Part shown: in pieces, positions 22,729 through 33,449 of the stretch
Layout of the letters: each line of letters opens with the position of its first letter
Numbering within the stretch: position 1 is the first letter of the stretch
Assembly: GCF_949987535.1 (NCBI RefSeq)
Contig: NC_080075.1
Coordinates: 59,803,636-59,867,635 of the forward strand
Source: Balaenoptera acutorostrata
Taxonomy: Eukaryota; Chordata; Mammalia; Artiodactyla; Balaenopteridae
DNA length: 64,000 bases
Direction of reading: 5' to 3'
Position numbers and translations under genes: made by a program
Notes under the pieces: generated by a model
Told to the model about the DNA's origin: nothing
The model's database searches: none
What the model saw: the letters and a program-made list of their open reading frames with translations, nothing else

Positions 22729-22730
<2 letters not shown>
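21416..22730. other. Repeat-poor 1.3-kb block
   Basis: The longest stretch between 20 and 31 kb in which I recognise no repeat. It contains TTTTTAATTAGCTTGG and TTATTTGCATTC, which resemble homeodomain and POU sites, in AT-rich sequence. It may be a conserved non-coding element or simply old unique sequence. Confidence 0.35.
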
Positions 22731-22803
<73 letters not shown>

Positions 22804-22870
22804 ATCTATCTACCATCTATCTATTATCTATCTATCTAAAATAGATCTATAGAAGATCTATCTATCTATG
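22731..22870. repeat. (TA)n microsatellite followed by (TCTA)n
   Basis: About 69 bp of uninterrupted TA (22731-22799) followed by imperfect TCTA repeats to about 22870. Confidence 0.95.
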
Positions 22871-23193
22871 TGTTTCCAGATTTTAAAAAATACATATGTA
22901 GATAAATTAAGCTATATACTATGTCATATATATACTTTCTGTCTTCAGGTAGTAGCTGGTGTCTCTTGTGGCAATGTTTACTATGATTGCTGATTATAAT
23001 CACAATTCTGGAAACAGTGTTTCCGGGTTTTCAGTTGTGATCATTTGAGTCCTGTGCTTCAGCGATCCTTGAGCTCATCAAGCATTTCAGCATTTTCCAA
23101 AAGGCTGAAAGTGCAGTGAATGGGTCAGAGGCTAAAAGGGAGCTAAACTCTAATTACCAGTTCAGGATAGTATTTTTGGATTTCCCCATTCAG
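22871..23193. other. Intergenic sequence, nothing recognised
   Basis: AT-rich DNA between the microsatellite and the CHR SINE. No exon supported. Confidence 0.35.
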
Positions 23194-23568
23194 AACTCTA
23201 AGGATCTGGGGGCTTCCCTGGTGGCGCAGTGTTTAAGAATCCGCCTGCCAATGCAGGGGACACGGGTTCAAAGTCCTGGTCCGGGAAGATCCCACATGCC
23301 GCAGAGCAACTAAGCTGTGTGCAACAACTACTGAGCCTGCGCTCTAGAGCCTGCAAGCCACAACTACTGAGCCCACACGCTGCAACTACTGAAGCCCGTG
23401 CGCCTAGAGCCTGTGCTCCGCAATGAGAGAAGCTACTGCAATGAGAAGCCCATGCACCACGATGAAAAGTAGCCCCCACTCACAACTAGAGAAAAGCCCA
23501 CGGGCAGCAAAGAAGACCCAACGCAGCCAAAAAAAAAAAAAAAAAAAAAGAAAAACTCTAAGGATCTG
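23194..23568 (+). mobile_element. CHR-type SINE (longer variant) with 15-bp TSD
   Basis: The A box GGTGGCGCAGTG is present and the B box is degraded to GGTTCAAAGTCC. The body has repeated CTACTGAGCC modules like the copy at 12151. Poly(A) tail at 23528-23549. The duplication AACTCTAAGGATCTG lies at 23194-23208 and 23554-23568. Confidence 0.9.
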
Positions 23569-23599
23569 TCTCCTGCTACAAGTTGATTCTGTAGGGCTT

Positions 23600-23765
23600 T
23601 CAAAAGTCACGTCACTTAATCCTCTAAATCCTCAGAGGCTGATAAGCATCACTGACGGAAAGACAATCTGATATTTGCTAAGTCACTTAACCAAAAGATT
23701 AGCCAGGGCTAGAGTTGACACCCCTTCATTCCCAGTCTGCAGCATCTCCTGTTACTTCACTCCAC
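23600..23765 (-). repeat. MIR fragment (antisense)
   Basis: CACTTAATCCTCTAAATCCT, AAGTCACTTAACCAAAAG and CTAGAGTTGACACCCCTTC fit a diverged antisense MIR. Confidence 0.45.
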
Positions 23766-24011
23766 TTCTCTGCCTCAGGAAAGGGAACATTGTACCAATA
23801 TTTGCATGCTTTATGCAACCAAGGAAACATACTCTGAGGTAAATAAAACTTCAATGATCATATCCTAGCATTTCCCCTAGAAAACATTTACCTTCCTTAG
23901 TGTCCGAAAATATTTTGAAAGCAAATCTTAAAAAATTCTGTACAACTTGAACATAAAAAAGCGTCAGCAAACCTCTTTAAATATTTTAAAGAGAATGAAT
24001 ATATGAACATA

Positions 24012-24368
24012 AACAAAAAGTTTTTTTTTAAAATACCGTTAAGCCTATTTTCTTTTCTTTTTTTTTTTTTAAAGATTTATTTATTGATTGATTGATTGCT
24101 ATGTTGGGTCTTCGTTTCTGTACTAGGGCTTTCTCTAGTTGCAGCAAGCGGGGGCCACTCTTCATCGTGGTGCACGGGCCTCTCACTATCGTGGCCTCTC
24201 TTGTTGCGGAGCACAGGCTCCAGACACGCAGGCTCAGTAGTTGTGGCTCACGGTCCTAGTCGCTCCGCGGCATGTGGGATCTTCCCAGACCAGGGCTCGA
24301 ACCCGTGTCCCCTGCATTGGCAGGCAGATTCTCAACCACTGCGCCACCAGGGAAGCCCCAACAAAAAG
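24012..24368 (-). mobile_element. CHR-type SINE (antisense)
   Basis: The body runs from about 24075 to 24359, with the head at the right (complement of GGCGCAGTGGTTGAGAATC; B box complement GGGCTCGAACCC). A (TTGA)n/T-rich tail lies at the left. The likely duplication AACAAAAAG lies at 24012-24020 and 24360-24368. If it is correct, about 50 bp of extra sequence sits beyond the usual tail. Confidence 0.8.
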
Positions 24369-24493
24369 ATTTATAAACAAAAAAGTTTGTTTCATAAGCA
24401 AAAAGTAATTCCCCACAAGAAATACAACAGTACTTAAACTGTTAAAGGAGAGGAGTGTTGTCCATTGAAGGGGTTGCCGTGAGAGGATTTGTT

Positions 24494-25274
24494 TGTTTTT
24501 TTTTTGTTTTTTTTCACACCCACACACACTGTATTTTATTTTTACAAGAGATAAATAGACTGACATCAAGCATTGTACATGGATGACCACAACAAAAGCA
24601 ACAATGATTGCAATTACCAAACATGAAACACACTCATACTATGTCATAATATTGACATTCAGTCCAGTAATCCTCCACTGTAACAGCTCCTTTACTTTGC
24701 AGTGAAAATTGATTTGTATATTCTTTGCCTCTGAGTCCTTGTGGGATTTTTTTTTTTAATTCAAACAGAAAGTCACAAAAATTATACTCATCCTCATCAG
24801 TTCACTCAGTCCCATGTAATTAATTTTTTTTTTTTCATCTTGATCTTTTGTTAGCACTTTTATGAGTTCTTCAGTTTTTCATTAGAGTTCTGAAAATGCT
24901 TATTCATTCAGTTCAGCAGTACAGTCAGTTACCAGAAACCTGTACTTGTCAGAGTCTTTTCCATGAATTTCTTGAAGATGAAACCCTTTTATAGGAACAT
25001 ATTTGCAAAAGCATCAGAGTACACCCAGAACTGTCTGTAATAGACAAAAGACTTAAAAATGACCACAGTTAAAGATTTGATGAAAGTTCATAATAATGCA
25101 GTTGACAAGAAAATTAGTTATTTCTGAGATATACATTTTAAAGTAATAACTAGGATTATGACTTATAACATTATACCAGAACATGTAAGATTTTTAGAAA
25201 TTTCATGTAATGTCTGAAACATTTATATTAACATATTTCCATACAAATAACCCAATGAAAGTTTAGAGTTAGTT
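24494..25274 (-). other. Putative 3'-transduced sequence attached to L1 copy A
   Basis: Non-L1 DNA lying between the L1's own tail and a second tail. In the L1 direction it ends with AATAAA about 20 nt before an A-rich run, as a natural polyadenylation site would. The L1's target duplication lies outside it, not at the internal tail. I recognise no coding sequence in it. The alternative is a processed 3' UTR beside which L1 inserted independently; that would not explain the shared duplication. Confidence 0.6.
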
Positions 25275-25441
25275 GTTTTGTTTGTTTGTTTTTTTTATAC
25301 TGCAGGTTCTTATTAGTCATCAGTTTTATACACATCAGTGTATACATGTCAATCCCAATCGCCCAATTCAGCACACCACCATCCCCACCCCACCACAGTT
25401 TTCCCCCTTTGGTGTCCATATGTCTGTTCTCTACATCTATG

Positions 25442-28400
25442 TCTCAACTTCTGCCCTGCAAACCAGTTCATCTGTACCATTTTTCTAGGTTCCACATACA
25501 TGCGTTAATATACGATATTTGTTTTTCTCTTTCTGACTTACTTCACTCTGTATGACAGTCTCTAGATCCATCCACGTCTCAACAAATGACTCAATTTCGT
25601 TCCTTTTTATGGCTGAGTAATATTCCATTGTATATATGTACCACCACTTCTTTACCCATTCGTCTGTTGATGGGCATTTAGGTTGCTTCCATGACCTGGC
25701 TATTGTAAATAGTGCTGCAATGAACATTCGGGTGCACGTGTGTTTTTGAATTACGGTTTTCTCTGGGTATATGCCCAGTAGTGGGATTGCTGGGTCATAT
25801 GGTAATTCTGTTTTTAGTTTTTTAAGGAACCTCCATATTGTTCTCCATAGTGGCTGTATCAATTTACATTCCCACCAACAGTGCAAGAGGGTTCCCTTTT
25901 CTCCACACCCTCTCCAGCATTTGTTGTTTGTAGATTTTCTGATGATGCCCATTCTAACTGGTGTGAGGTGATACCTCATTGTAGTTTTGATTTGCATTTC
26001 TCTAATAATTAGTGATGTTGAGCAGCTTTTCATGTGCTTCATGGCCATCTGTATGTCTTCTTTGGAGAAATGTCTATTTAGGTCTTCTGCCCATTTTTGG
26101 ATTGGGTTGTTTGTTTCTTTAATATTGAGCTGAATGAGCTGTTTATATATTTTGGAGATTAATCCTTTGTCCGTTGATTCGTTTGCAAATATTTTCTCCC
26201 ATTCTGAGGGTTGTCTTTTCGTCTTGTTTATGGTTTCCTTTGCTGTGCAAAAGCTTTGAAGTTTCATTAGGTCCCATTTGTTTATTTTTGTTTTTATTTC
26301 CATTACTCTAGGAGGTGGATCAAACAAGATCTTGCTGTGATTTATGTCAAAGACTGTTCTTCCTATGTTTTCCTCTAAGAGTTTTATACTGTCCAGTCTT
26401 ACATTTAGGCCTCTAATCCATTTTGAGTTTATTTTTGTGCATGGTGTTAGGGAGTATTCTAATTTCATTCTTTTACATGTAGCTGTCCAGTTTTCCCAGC
26501 ACCACTTATTGAAGAGACTGTCTTTTCTCCATTGTATATCTTTGCCTCCTTTGTCATAGATTAGTTGACCATAGGTGCATGGGTTTATCTCTGGGCTTTC
26601 TATCTTGTTCCATTGATCTATGTTTCTGTTTTTGTGCCAGTACCATATTGCCTTGATTACTGTAGCTTTGTAGTATAGTCTGAAGTCAGGGAGTCTGATT
26701 CCTCCAGCTCCATTTTTTCCCTCAAGACTGCTTTGGCTATTCGGGATCTTTTGTGTCTCCATACAAATTTTAAGATGATTTGTTATAGCTCCGTAAAAAA
26801 TGCCATTGGTAATTTGATAGGGATTGCGTTGAATCTGTAGATTGCTTTGGGTAGTATAGTCATTGTCACAATGTTGATTCTTCCAATCCAAGAACATGGT
26901 ATATCTCTCCATCTGTTGGTATCATCTTTAATTTCTTTCATCAGTGTCTTATAGTTTTCTGCATACAGGTCTTTTGTCTCCCTAGGTAGGTTTATTCCTA
27001 GGTATTTTATTCTTTTTGTTGCAGTGGTAAATGGGAGTGTTTCCATAATTTCTCTTTCAGATTTTTCATCATTAATGTATAGGAATGCAAGAGATTTCTG
27101 TGCATTAATTTTGTATCCTGCTACTTTACCATATTCATTAATTAGCTCTAGCAGTTTTCTGGTGGCAGTTTTAGGATTGTCTATGTATAGTATCATGTCA
27201 TCTGCAAACAGTGACGGTTTTACTTCTTCTTTTCCAATTTGTATTCCTTTTATTTCTTTTTCTTCTCTGATTGCCGTGGCTAGGACTTCCAGAACTATGT
27301 TGAATAATAGTGGTGAGAGTGGACATCCTTGTCTCGTTCCTGATCTTAGAGGAAATGCTTTCAGTTTTTCACCATTGAGAATGATGTTTGCTGTGGGTTT
27401 GTCATATATGGCCTTTATTATGTTGAGGTAGGTTCCCTCTATGCCCACTTTCTGGAGAGTTTTTATCATAAATGGGTGTTGAATTTTGTCAAAAGCTTTT
27501 CCTGCATCTATTGAGATGATCATATGGTTTTTATTCTTCAATTTGTTAATATGGTGTAGCACATTGATTGATTTGCGTATATTGAAGAATCCTTGCATCC
27601 CTGGGATAAATCCCACTTGATCGTGGTGTATGATCCTTTTAATGTGTTGTTGGATTCTGTTTGCCAGTATTTTGTTGAGGATTTTTGCATCTATATTCAT
27701 CAGTGATATTGGTCTGTAATTCTCTTTTTTTTGTAGTATCTTTGTCTGGTTTTGGTATCAGGGTGATGGTGGCCTCATAGAATGAATTTGGGAGTGTTCC
27801 TTCCTCTGCAATTTTTTGGAAGAGTTTGAGAAGGATAGGTGTTAGCTCTTCTCTAAATGTTTGATAGAATTCACCTGTGAAGCCATCTGGTCCTGGACTT
27901 TTGTTTGTTGGAAGATTTTTAATCACAGTTTCAATTTCATTACTTGTGATTGGTCTGTTCATATTTTCTGTTTCTTCCTGGTTCACTTTTGGAAGGTTAT
28001 ACCTTTCTAAGAATTTGTCCATTTCTTCCAGGTTGTCCATTTTATTGGCATAGAGTTGCTTGTAGTAGTCTCTTAGGATGTTTTGTATTTCTACAGTGTC
28101 TGTTGTAACTTCTCCTTTTTCATTTCTAATTTTATTGATTTGAGTCCTCTCCCTCTTTTTCTTGATGAGTCTGGCTAATGGCTTATCAATTTTGTTATCT
28201 TCTCAAAGAACCAGCTTTTAGTTTATTGATCTTTGCTATTGTTTTCTTTGTTTCTATTTCATTTATTTCTGCTCTGATCTTTATGATTTCTTTCCTTCTG
28301 CTAACTTTGCGTTTTGTTTGTTCTTTCTCTAGTTTCTTTAGGTATAAGGTTAGATTGTTTACTTGAGATTTTTCTTGTTTCTTGAGGTAGGCTTGTATAG

Positions 28401-29298
28401 CTATAAACTTCCCTCTTAGAACTGCTTTTGCTGCATCCCGTAGGTTTTGCGTCGTCATGTTTTCATTGTCATTTGTCTCTAGGTATGTTTTGATTTCCTT
28501 TGTGATTTCTTCAGTGATCTCTTGGTTATTTAGTGACATATTCTTTAGCCTCCATGTGTTTGTGTTTTTTACGTTTTTTTCCCTGTAATTCATTTCTAAT
28601 CTCATAGCGTTGTGGTCAGAAAAGATGCTTGATATGATTTCAATTTTCTTAAATTTACTGAGGCTTGATTTTTGACCCAAGATGTGATCTATCCTGGAGA
28701 ATGTTCTGTGCGCACTTGAGAAGAACGTGTAATCTGCTGTTTTTGGATGGAATGTCCTATAAATATCGATTAAAACTATCTGGTCTATTGTGCCATTTAA
28801 AGGTTCTGTTTCCTTATTTATTTTCACTTTGGATGATCTGTCCATTGGTGTAAGTGAGGTGTTAAAGTCCCCCACTATTATTGTGTTCCTGTCAATTTCC
28901 TCTTTTAGAGCTGTTAGCAGTTGCCTTATGTATTGAGGTGCTCCTATGTTGGGTACATATATATTTATAATTGTTATATCTTCTTCTTGGATTGATCCCT
29001 TGATCATTATGTAGTCTCCTTCCTTGTCTCTTGTAACATTCTTTATTTTAAAGTCTATTTTATCTGATATGAGTATAGCTACTCCAGCTTTCTTTTGATT
29101 TCCATTTGCATGGAATATCTTTTTCCATCCCCTCACTTTCAGTCTGTATGTGTCCCTAGGTCTAAAGTGGGTCTCTTGTAGACAGCATATATATGGGTCT
29201 TGTTTTTGTATCCATTCAGCAAGCCTGTGTCTTTTGGTTGGAGCATTTAATCCATTCACGTTTAAGGTAATTATCGATATGTATGTTCCTATGACCAT
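25442..29298 (-). pseudogene. L1 copy A ORF2 (endonuclease-reverse transcriptase), broken
   Basis: The family protein nicks target DNA and reverse-transcribes L1 RNA there. The start is the ATG at 29298, as in copy B. The endonuclease domain is readable to 28195 and keeps the [17 protein letters not shown] and SDHN motifs. The RT domain (27700-26783) keeps FADD, and the C-terminus keeps a C-x3-C-x7-H-x4-C motif. Compared with copy B, single-base losses near 28194 and 28220, a T gain near 27729 and a T loss near 26712 shift the frame. A GAA-to-TAA change lies near 26785, and a TGG-to-TAG change at about 25483 cuts the last residues. It cannot encode a working protein. Confidence 0.85.
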
Positions 29299-29356
29299 TT
29301 TCTTAATTGTTTTGGGTTTGTTTTTGTAGGTCCTTTTCTTCTCTTGTGTTTCCCAC

Positions 29357-30261
29357 TTAGAGAAGTTCCTTTAGCATTTGTTGTAGAGCTGGTTTGGTGG
29401 TGCTGAATTCTCGTAGCTTTTGCTTGTCTGTAAAGCTTTTGATTTCTCCATCAAATCTAAATGAGATCCTTGCTGGGTAGAGTAATCTTGGTTGTAGGTT
29501 CTTCCCTTTCATCACTTTAAGTATATCATGCCACTCCCTTCTGGCTTGTAGAGTTTCTGCTGAGAAATCAGCTGTTAACCTTATGGGAGTTCCCTTGTAT
29601 GTTATTTGTCGTTTTTCCCTTGCTGCTTTCAATAATTTTTCTTTGTCTTTAATTTTTGCCACTTTGATTACTATCTGTCTCAGCGTGTTTCTCCTTGGGT
29701 TTATCATGTATGGGACTCGCTGTGCTTCCTGGACTTGGGTGGCTATTTCCTTTCCCATGTTAGGGAAGTTTTCGACTATAATCTCTTCAAATATTTTCTC
29801 TGGTCCTTTCTCTCTCTCTTCTCCTTCTGGGACCCCTATAATGCGAATGTTGTTGTGTTTAATATTGTCCCAGAGGTCTCTCAGGCTGTCTTCATTTCTT
29901 TTCATTCTTTTTTCTTTAGTCTGTTCCGCTGCAGTGAATTCCACCATTCTGTCTTCCAAGTCACTTATCCGTTCTTCTGCCTCAGTTATTCTGCTATTGA
30001 TTCCTTCTAGTGTAGTTTTCATTTCAGTTATTGTATTGGTCATCTCTGTTTGTTTGTTCTTTAATTCTTCTAGGTCTTTGTTAATCATTACTTGCATCTT
30101 CTCAATCTTTGCCTCCATTCTTATTCCGAGGTCCTGGATCATCTTCACTATCATTATTCTGAATTCTTTTTCTGGAAGGTTGCCTATCTCCACTCATTTA
30201 GTTGTTTTTCTGGGGTTTTATCTTGTTCCTTCATCTGGTATATAGCCCTCTGCCTTTTCAT
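29357..30261 (-). pseudogene. L1 copy A ORF1, one-base deletion
   Basis: The family product is a trimeric RNA-binding chaperone that packages L1 RNA. The expected ATG is at 30261, equivalent to the start in copy B. One T is missing near 30194 relative to copy B, so the first 22 or so codons are out of frame with the remainder, which stays open for 278 codons. The open part has a heptad-rich coiled coil, an RRM-like stretch starting [13 protein letters not shown], and the C-terminal domain with [20 protein letters not shown] minor translation start downstream is possible but would lack the N-terminus. Confidence 0.85.
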
Positions 30262-31144
30262 CTTGTCTATCTTTCTGTAAATGTGGTTTTTGTTCCACAG
30301 GCTGCAGGATTGTAGTTTTTCTTGCTTCTGCTGTCTGCCCTCTGGTGGTTGAGGCTATCTAAGAGGCTTGATGGGAGGCTCTGGTGGTGGGTAGAGCTGA
30401 CTGTTGCTGTGGCGGTCAGAGCTCCGTAAAACTTTAATCCACTTAACTGTTGATGGGTGGGGCTGGGTTCCCTCCCTGTTGGTTGTTTTGCCTGAGGTAA
30501 CCCAACACTGGAGCCTACCTGGGCTCTTTGGTGGGGCTAATGGCAGACTCTGGGAGGGCTCACGCCAAGGAGTACTTCCCAGAACCTCCGCTGCCAGTGT
30601 CCTTGTCCCCATGGTGAAACAGAGCCAGCCCCCGCCTCTGCAGGAGACACTCCAACACTAGCAGGTAGGTCAGTTTCAGTCTCCCCTCCTTCCCCCGGGT
30701 CCCAATGCACACACTGTTCCATGTGCGCCCTCCAAGAGTGGGGTCTCTGTTTCCCCCAGTCCTGTCAAAGTCCTGCAATCAATTTCCACTAGGCTTCAGA
30801 TTCTGATTCTCTATGAATTCCTCCTCCCGTTGCTGGACCCCCAGGTTGGGAAGCCTGACATGGGGCTCAGAACCTTCACTCCAGTGGGTGGCCTTCTGTG
30901 GTATAAGTGTTTGCCAGTCTGTGAGTCACCCACCCAGCAGTTATGGGATTTGATTTTACTCTGATTGTGCCCCTCCTACCGTCTCACTGTGGCTTCTCCT
31001 CTGTCCTTGAATGTGGGGTATCCTCCTTGGTGAAGTCCAGTGTCTTCCTGTCGATGATTGTCCAGCAGCCAGTTGTGATTCTGGTGCTCTCGCAAGAGGG
31101 AGTGAGAGCACGTCCTTCTACTCCGCCATCTTGGTTAATCCCCC
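30262..31144 (-). promoter_or_regulatory. L1 copy A 5' UTR / internal promoter region
   Basis: About 880 bp upstream of ORF1 on the element's strand, GC-richer than its surroundings, reaching the L1 5' terminus. The family's internal Pol II promoter lies in this region. Because it is complete it may retain promoter activity even though the ORFs are broken. The short frames in this segment are not genes. Confidence 0.65.
30336..30348 (-). promoter_or_regulatory. CTCF-consensus match in L1 copy A 5' UTR
   Basis: TGCCCTCTGGTGG on the plus strand is the reverse complement of the CTCF core (CCASYAGRKGGCA) with no mismatch. The same 13-mer occurs at the equivalent place in copy B. Binding is untested. 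Confidence 0.45.
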
Positions 31145-31155
31145 GAGGATTTGTT

Positions 31156-32358
31156 CTTATTATTATGAGGCTGTTGTTTTCCCAACAATTTTGAAATTTA
31201 TCCTAGCTTCAGGATCAGTTTATAAAGTACACTAGGAAAATACTCCCATTACCTGATAGTCTCACTACCTGGTATTTGAGCAAACCCAGTATATTACCCA
31301 CCTTGAACACCTGTTTCAGTTGGCTCCATATAATGTTTACATCTTAAAGACAGAGTGAAATAAGAATAACTCTTCCATGATGGTGATTTGCTACCCAAGA
31401 GGCTGTTCAAAGCAATGTGTACCAGGCCCTGAAGACAATTCTGAAAGAGAAGTTCCAAGAACGTTCTGAGCAAAGTCAACATTGCCTGTGAGAACAGTGA
31501 GGATACATTCTAAGTTGCCTACTTTGAGGGAGATAAAAAATCATTTGGATGTTGGGTTCTGGCATGTTGCTCAAAAGAGGAGTTTCTATTACCTTGTATG
31601 TTGATCCAGCATATAAGCTTTCTGTATTACTTATAACAGAAGTCATTCTTTTCACCTGCCAAATCAACAGTGAGAATTTCTTGGCCACTAGAAAATATAT
31701 ATGAGGAGCTACCCTTTTGGGAAGATCGTAAGGGTTGAATAATTGAACAACAGTGTTGCATTGGAACAATATAATTTCTGCTGTGTTTAGTTACAAGAAT
31801 CTGCTTTTTCTTTGTAAACATTAAAAGTTTGTAAATGAGGTACATGTACAGAGCCTAAAATCAATCTATCTTTAATCCTTTCAAGTCACTGTTAACAGAC
31901 CTGCAGTCTCATAAAAGAAGGGAGAGACACAAAGATGTATAGAAATGCAGTGGGGAGGCAACTGAGCAGAGTGCGGGGATAGAGAGGTAACTGACTATGT
32001 CTTGACATCTATTCCTTTTCTACTTTGCCTAGGACAAAGCATGGACCAAGGGCAGATGTTAGAAGTCTTTGCATAGGCACTTATTCTTATTAAAAAATGG
32101 GTAGGTAGAAGGATATGTGTGTTTGGGGGCAATCCTTGTGTGATTCAGTAGTTATTTACAATATAAGGAAGCTTGAGAGTCCCTGTGAAACTAATCAGTG
32201 AAGGCAGGAGGTAAAGAAAGTTTAAAGAACACAAAAAAAGACATGAATTTTTGTTTTTAAAGAAAAGGTCATTCACATATAAACCTGATATTTGGTCTTA
32301 CTACAATATGTAGTGACTATTTATTTGGAGATGACCCACATTATTCATCTTTTTTGTT
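31156..32358. other. Intergenic sequence, nothing recognised
   Basis: About 1.2 kb of AT-rich DNA between L1 copy A and a CHR SINE. No repeat or exon recognised. The minus-strand frames (31476-31769, 31627-31845) have no family resemblance. Confidence 0.4.
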
Positions 32359-32675
32359 AAAAATGACCTCACTAGGGCTTCCCTGGTGGCGCAGTGGTTG
32401 AGAATCCGCCTGCCAATGCAGGGGACACGGGTTCGAGCCCTGGTCTGGGAAGATCCCACGTGCCGCGGAGCAACTGAGCCCGTGAGCCACAATTACTGAG
32501 CCTGCGCATCTGGAGTCTGTGCTCCGCAACAAGAGAGGCCGCGATAATAAGAGGCCCGCGCACCGCAATGAAGAGTGGCCCCCACTTGCCGCAACTAGAG
32601 AAAGCCCTCGCACAGAAACGAAGATCCAACACAGCCATAAATAAATAAAATTAAAAAAAAAAAATGACCTCACTA
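32359..32675 (+). mobile_element. CHR-type SINE with intact A and B boxes, 16-bp TSD
   Basis: Head at 32375: GGGCTTCCCTGGTGGCGCAG, A box TGGCGCAGTGG and B box GGTTCGAGCCC all intact. The body ends GATCCAACACAGCCATAAAT with an (AAAT)n and A-rich tail. The exact duplication AAAAATGACCTCACTA lies at 32359-32374 and 32660-32675. It has the best-preserved tRNA-like head in the window, which suggests a young copy. Confidence 0.93.
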
Positions 32676-33449
32676 AAATATTGATAGCTGTGGGGCTAAA
32701 GCTGAATAAATATTGAAATAACTGATGAAACCACTGAAAATTTTACTGAAATACAGTCTTTCACTACCATCCTGAGGAGCAATAGACAAGGATTTGTGGA
32801 GTGATTTATTTCATACTGATCTTTTTCTTATATGTCTTAGATCACAACCCAACTTACATTTGTCCTTGGATAGAATACAACTTCCAAAATGAGGTATTAT
32901 ATGTGTGTATGCAAATATAACATATAGCATATGTACTAGTGCTGTTTCTCACTTATTGGATATTAACAAGGGCTTTTCTCCCCCATGGGGGACTATGTTG
33001 AGCTGCAGATACTTTAAATATATTACTGTGCATGAAACATTACCTAATATTGACCAATAGGCATCATGCTTTAGAAAAATATTAAAAACAACAGAACTTC
33101 CTTTTGCATATGAGATTAGATCCTCATTTTTATTTCTGATGGTGTTTGTAATGAAACAGAAAAAGCAGTCATTTAATTAGCCCTCTGTAAAGCACATCAC
33201 CTGTGTTCTAGGTCTTGCAGTGCTCTTAATTATGCAGGCAACCTCGAGGAAAGGAAATGGAAATATCCAATAATTGTGAATAAGACCTAATGAAGGCATT
33301 ACTGAGGGAGCCAAGGAAGATATGTTTGGGATAAAAAGAGCAGTCACTCCCTTTGTGTGGCATTAGTTTCTTAAAGGAATGAAGAAACTCAGGGTCTGAA
33401 GAGTACATAGAATTTCAGATCCAAATAATTCAAAGAACGCTACTTGGCT
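32676..33449. other. Intergenic sequence, nothing recognised
   Basis: AT-rich DNA with no recognisable repeat or exon. Confidence 0.35.

Larger units (their letters stand above)
24483..31155 (-). mobile_element. L1 copy A: nearly full-length LINE-1 plus transduced 3' flank
   Basis: Minus-strand LINE-1. The 5' end is near 31144 (complement of GATTAACCAAGATGGCGGAG, a typical L1 5'-UTR start), followed by a 5' UTR (30262-31144), ORF1, ORF2 and 3' UTR to about 25297. An internal A-rich tail at 25275-25296 is followed by about 760 bp of non-L1 DNA. That stretch ends in an AATAAA signal (complement at 24535-24540) and a second tail at 24494-24514. Exact 11-bp copies of GAGGATTTGTT lie at 24483-24493 and 31145-31155 and bracket the whole unit. 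Both ORFs are broken. Confidence 0.85.

Noticed and set aside
25485..30245. Long plus-strand frames overlapping L1 copy A (for example 29583-30245, 220 codons; 27024-27431)
   Set aside because: They are antisense shadows of L1 ORF1 and ORF2; the same shadows recur at the equivalent places in copy B (52026-52724, 49462-49869).
30262..31144. Short frames upstream of L1 ORF1 (30355-30778, 30943-31235) as small genes
   Set aside because: They lie within the L1 5' UTR, overlap each other on both strands, and show no conserved start context.
32375..32445. tRNA-like A and B boxes as a possible functional tRNA gene
   Set aside because: They are the head of a CHR SINE with a TSD and A-tail; there is no cloverleaf-competent acceptor stem or anticodon context.
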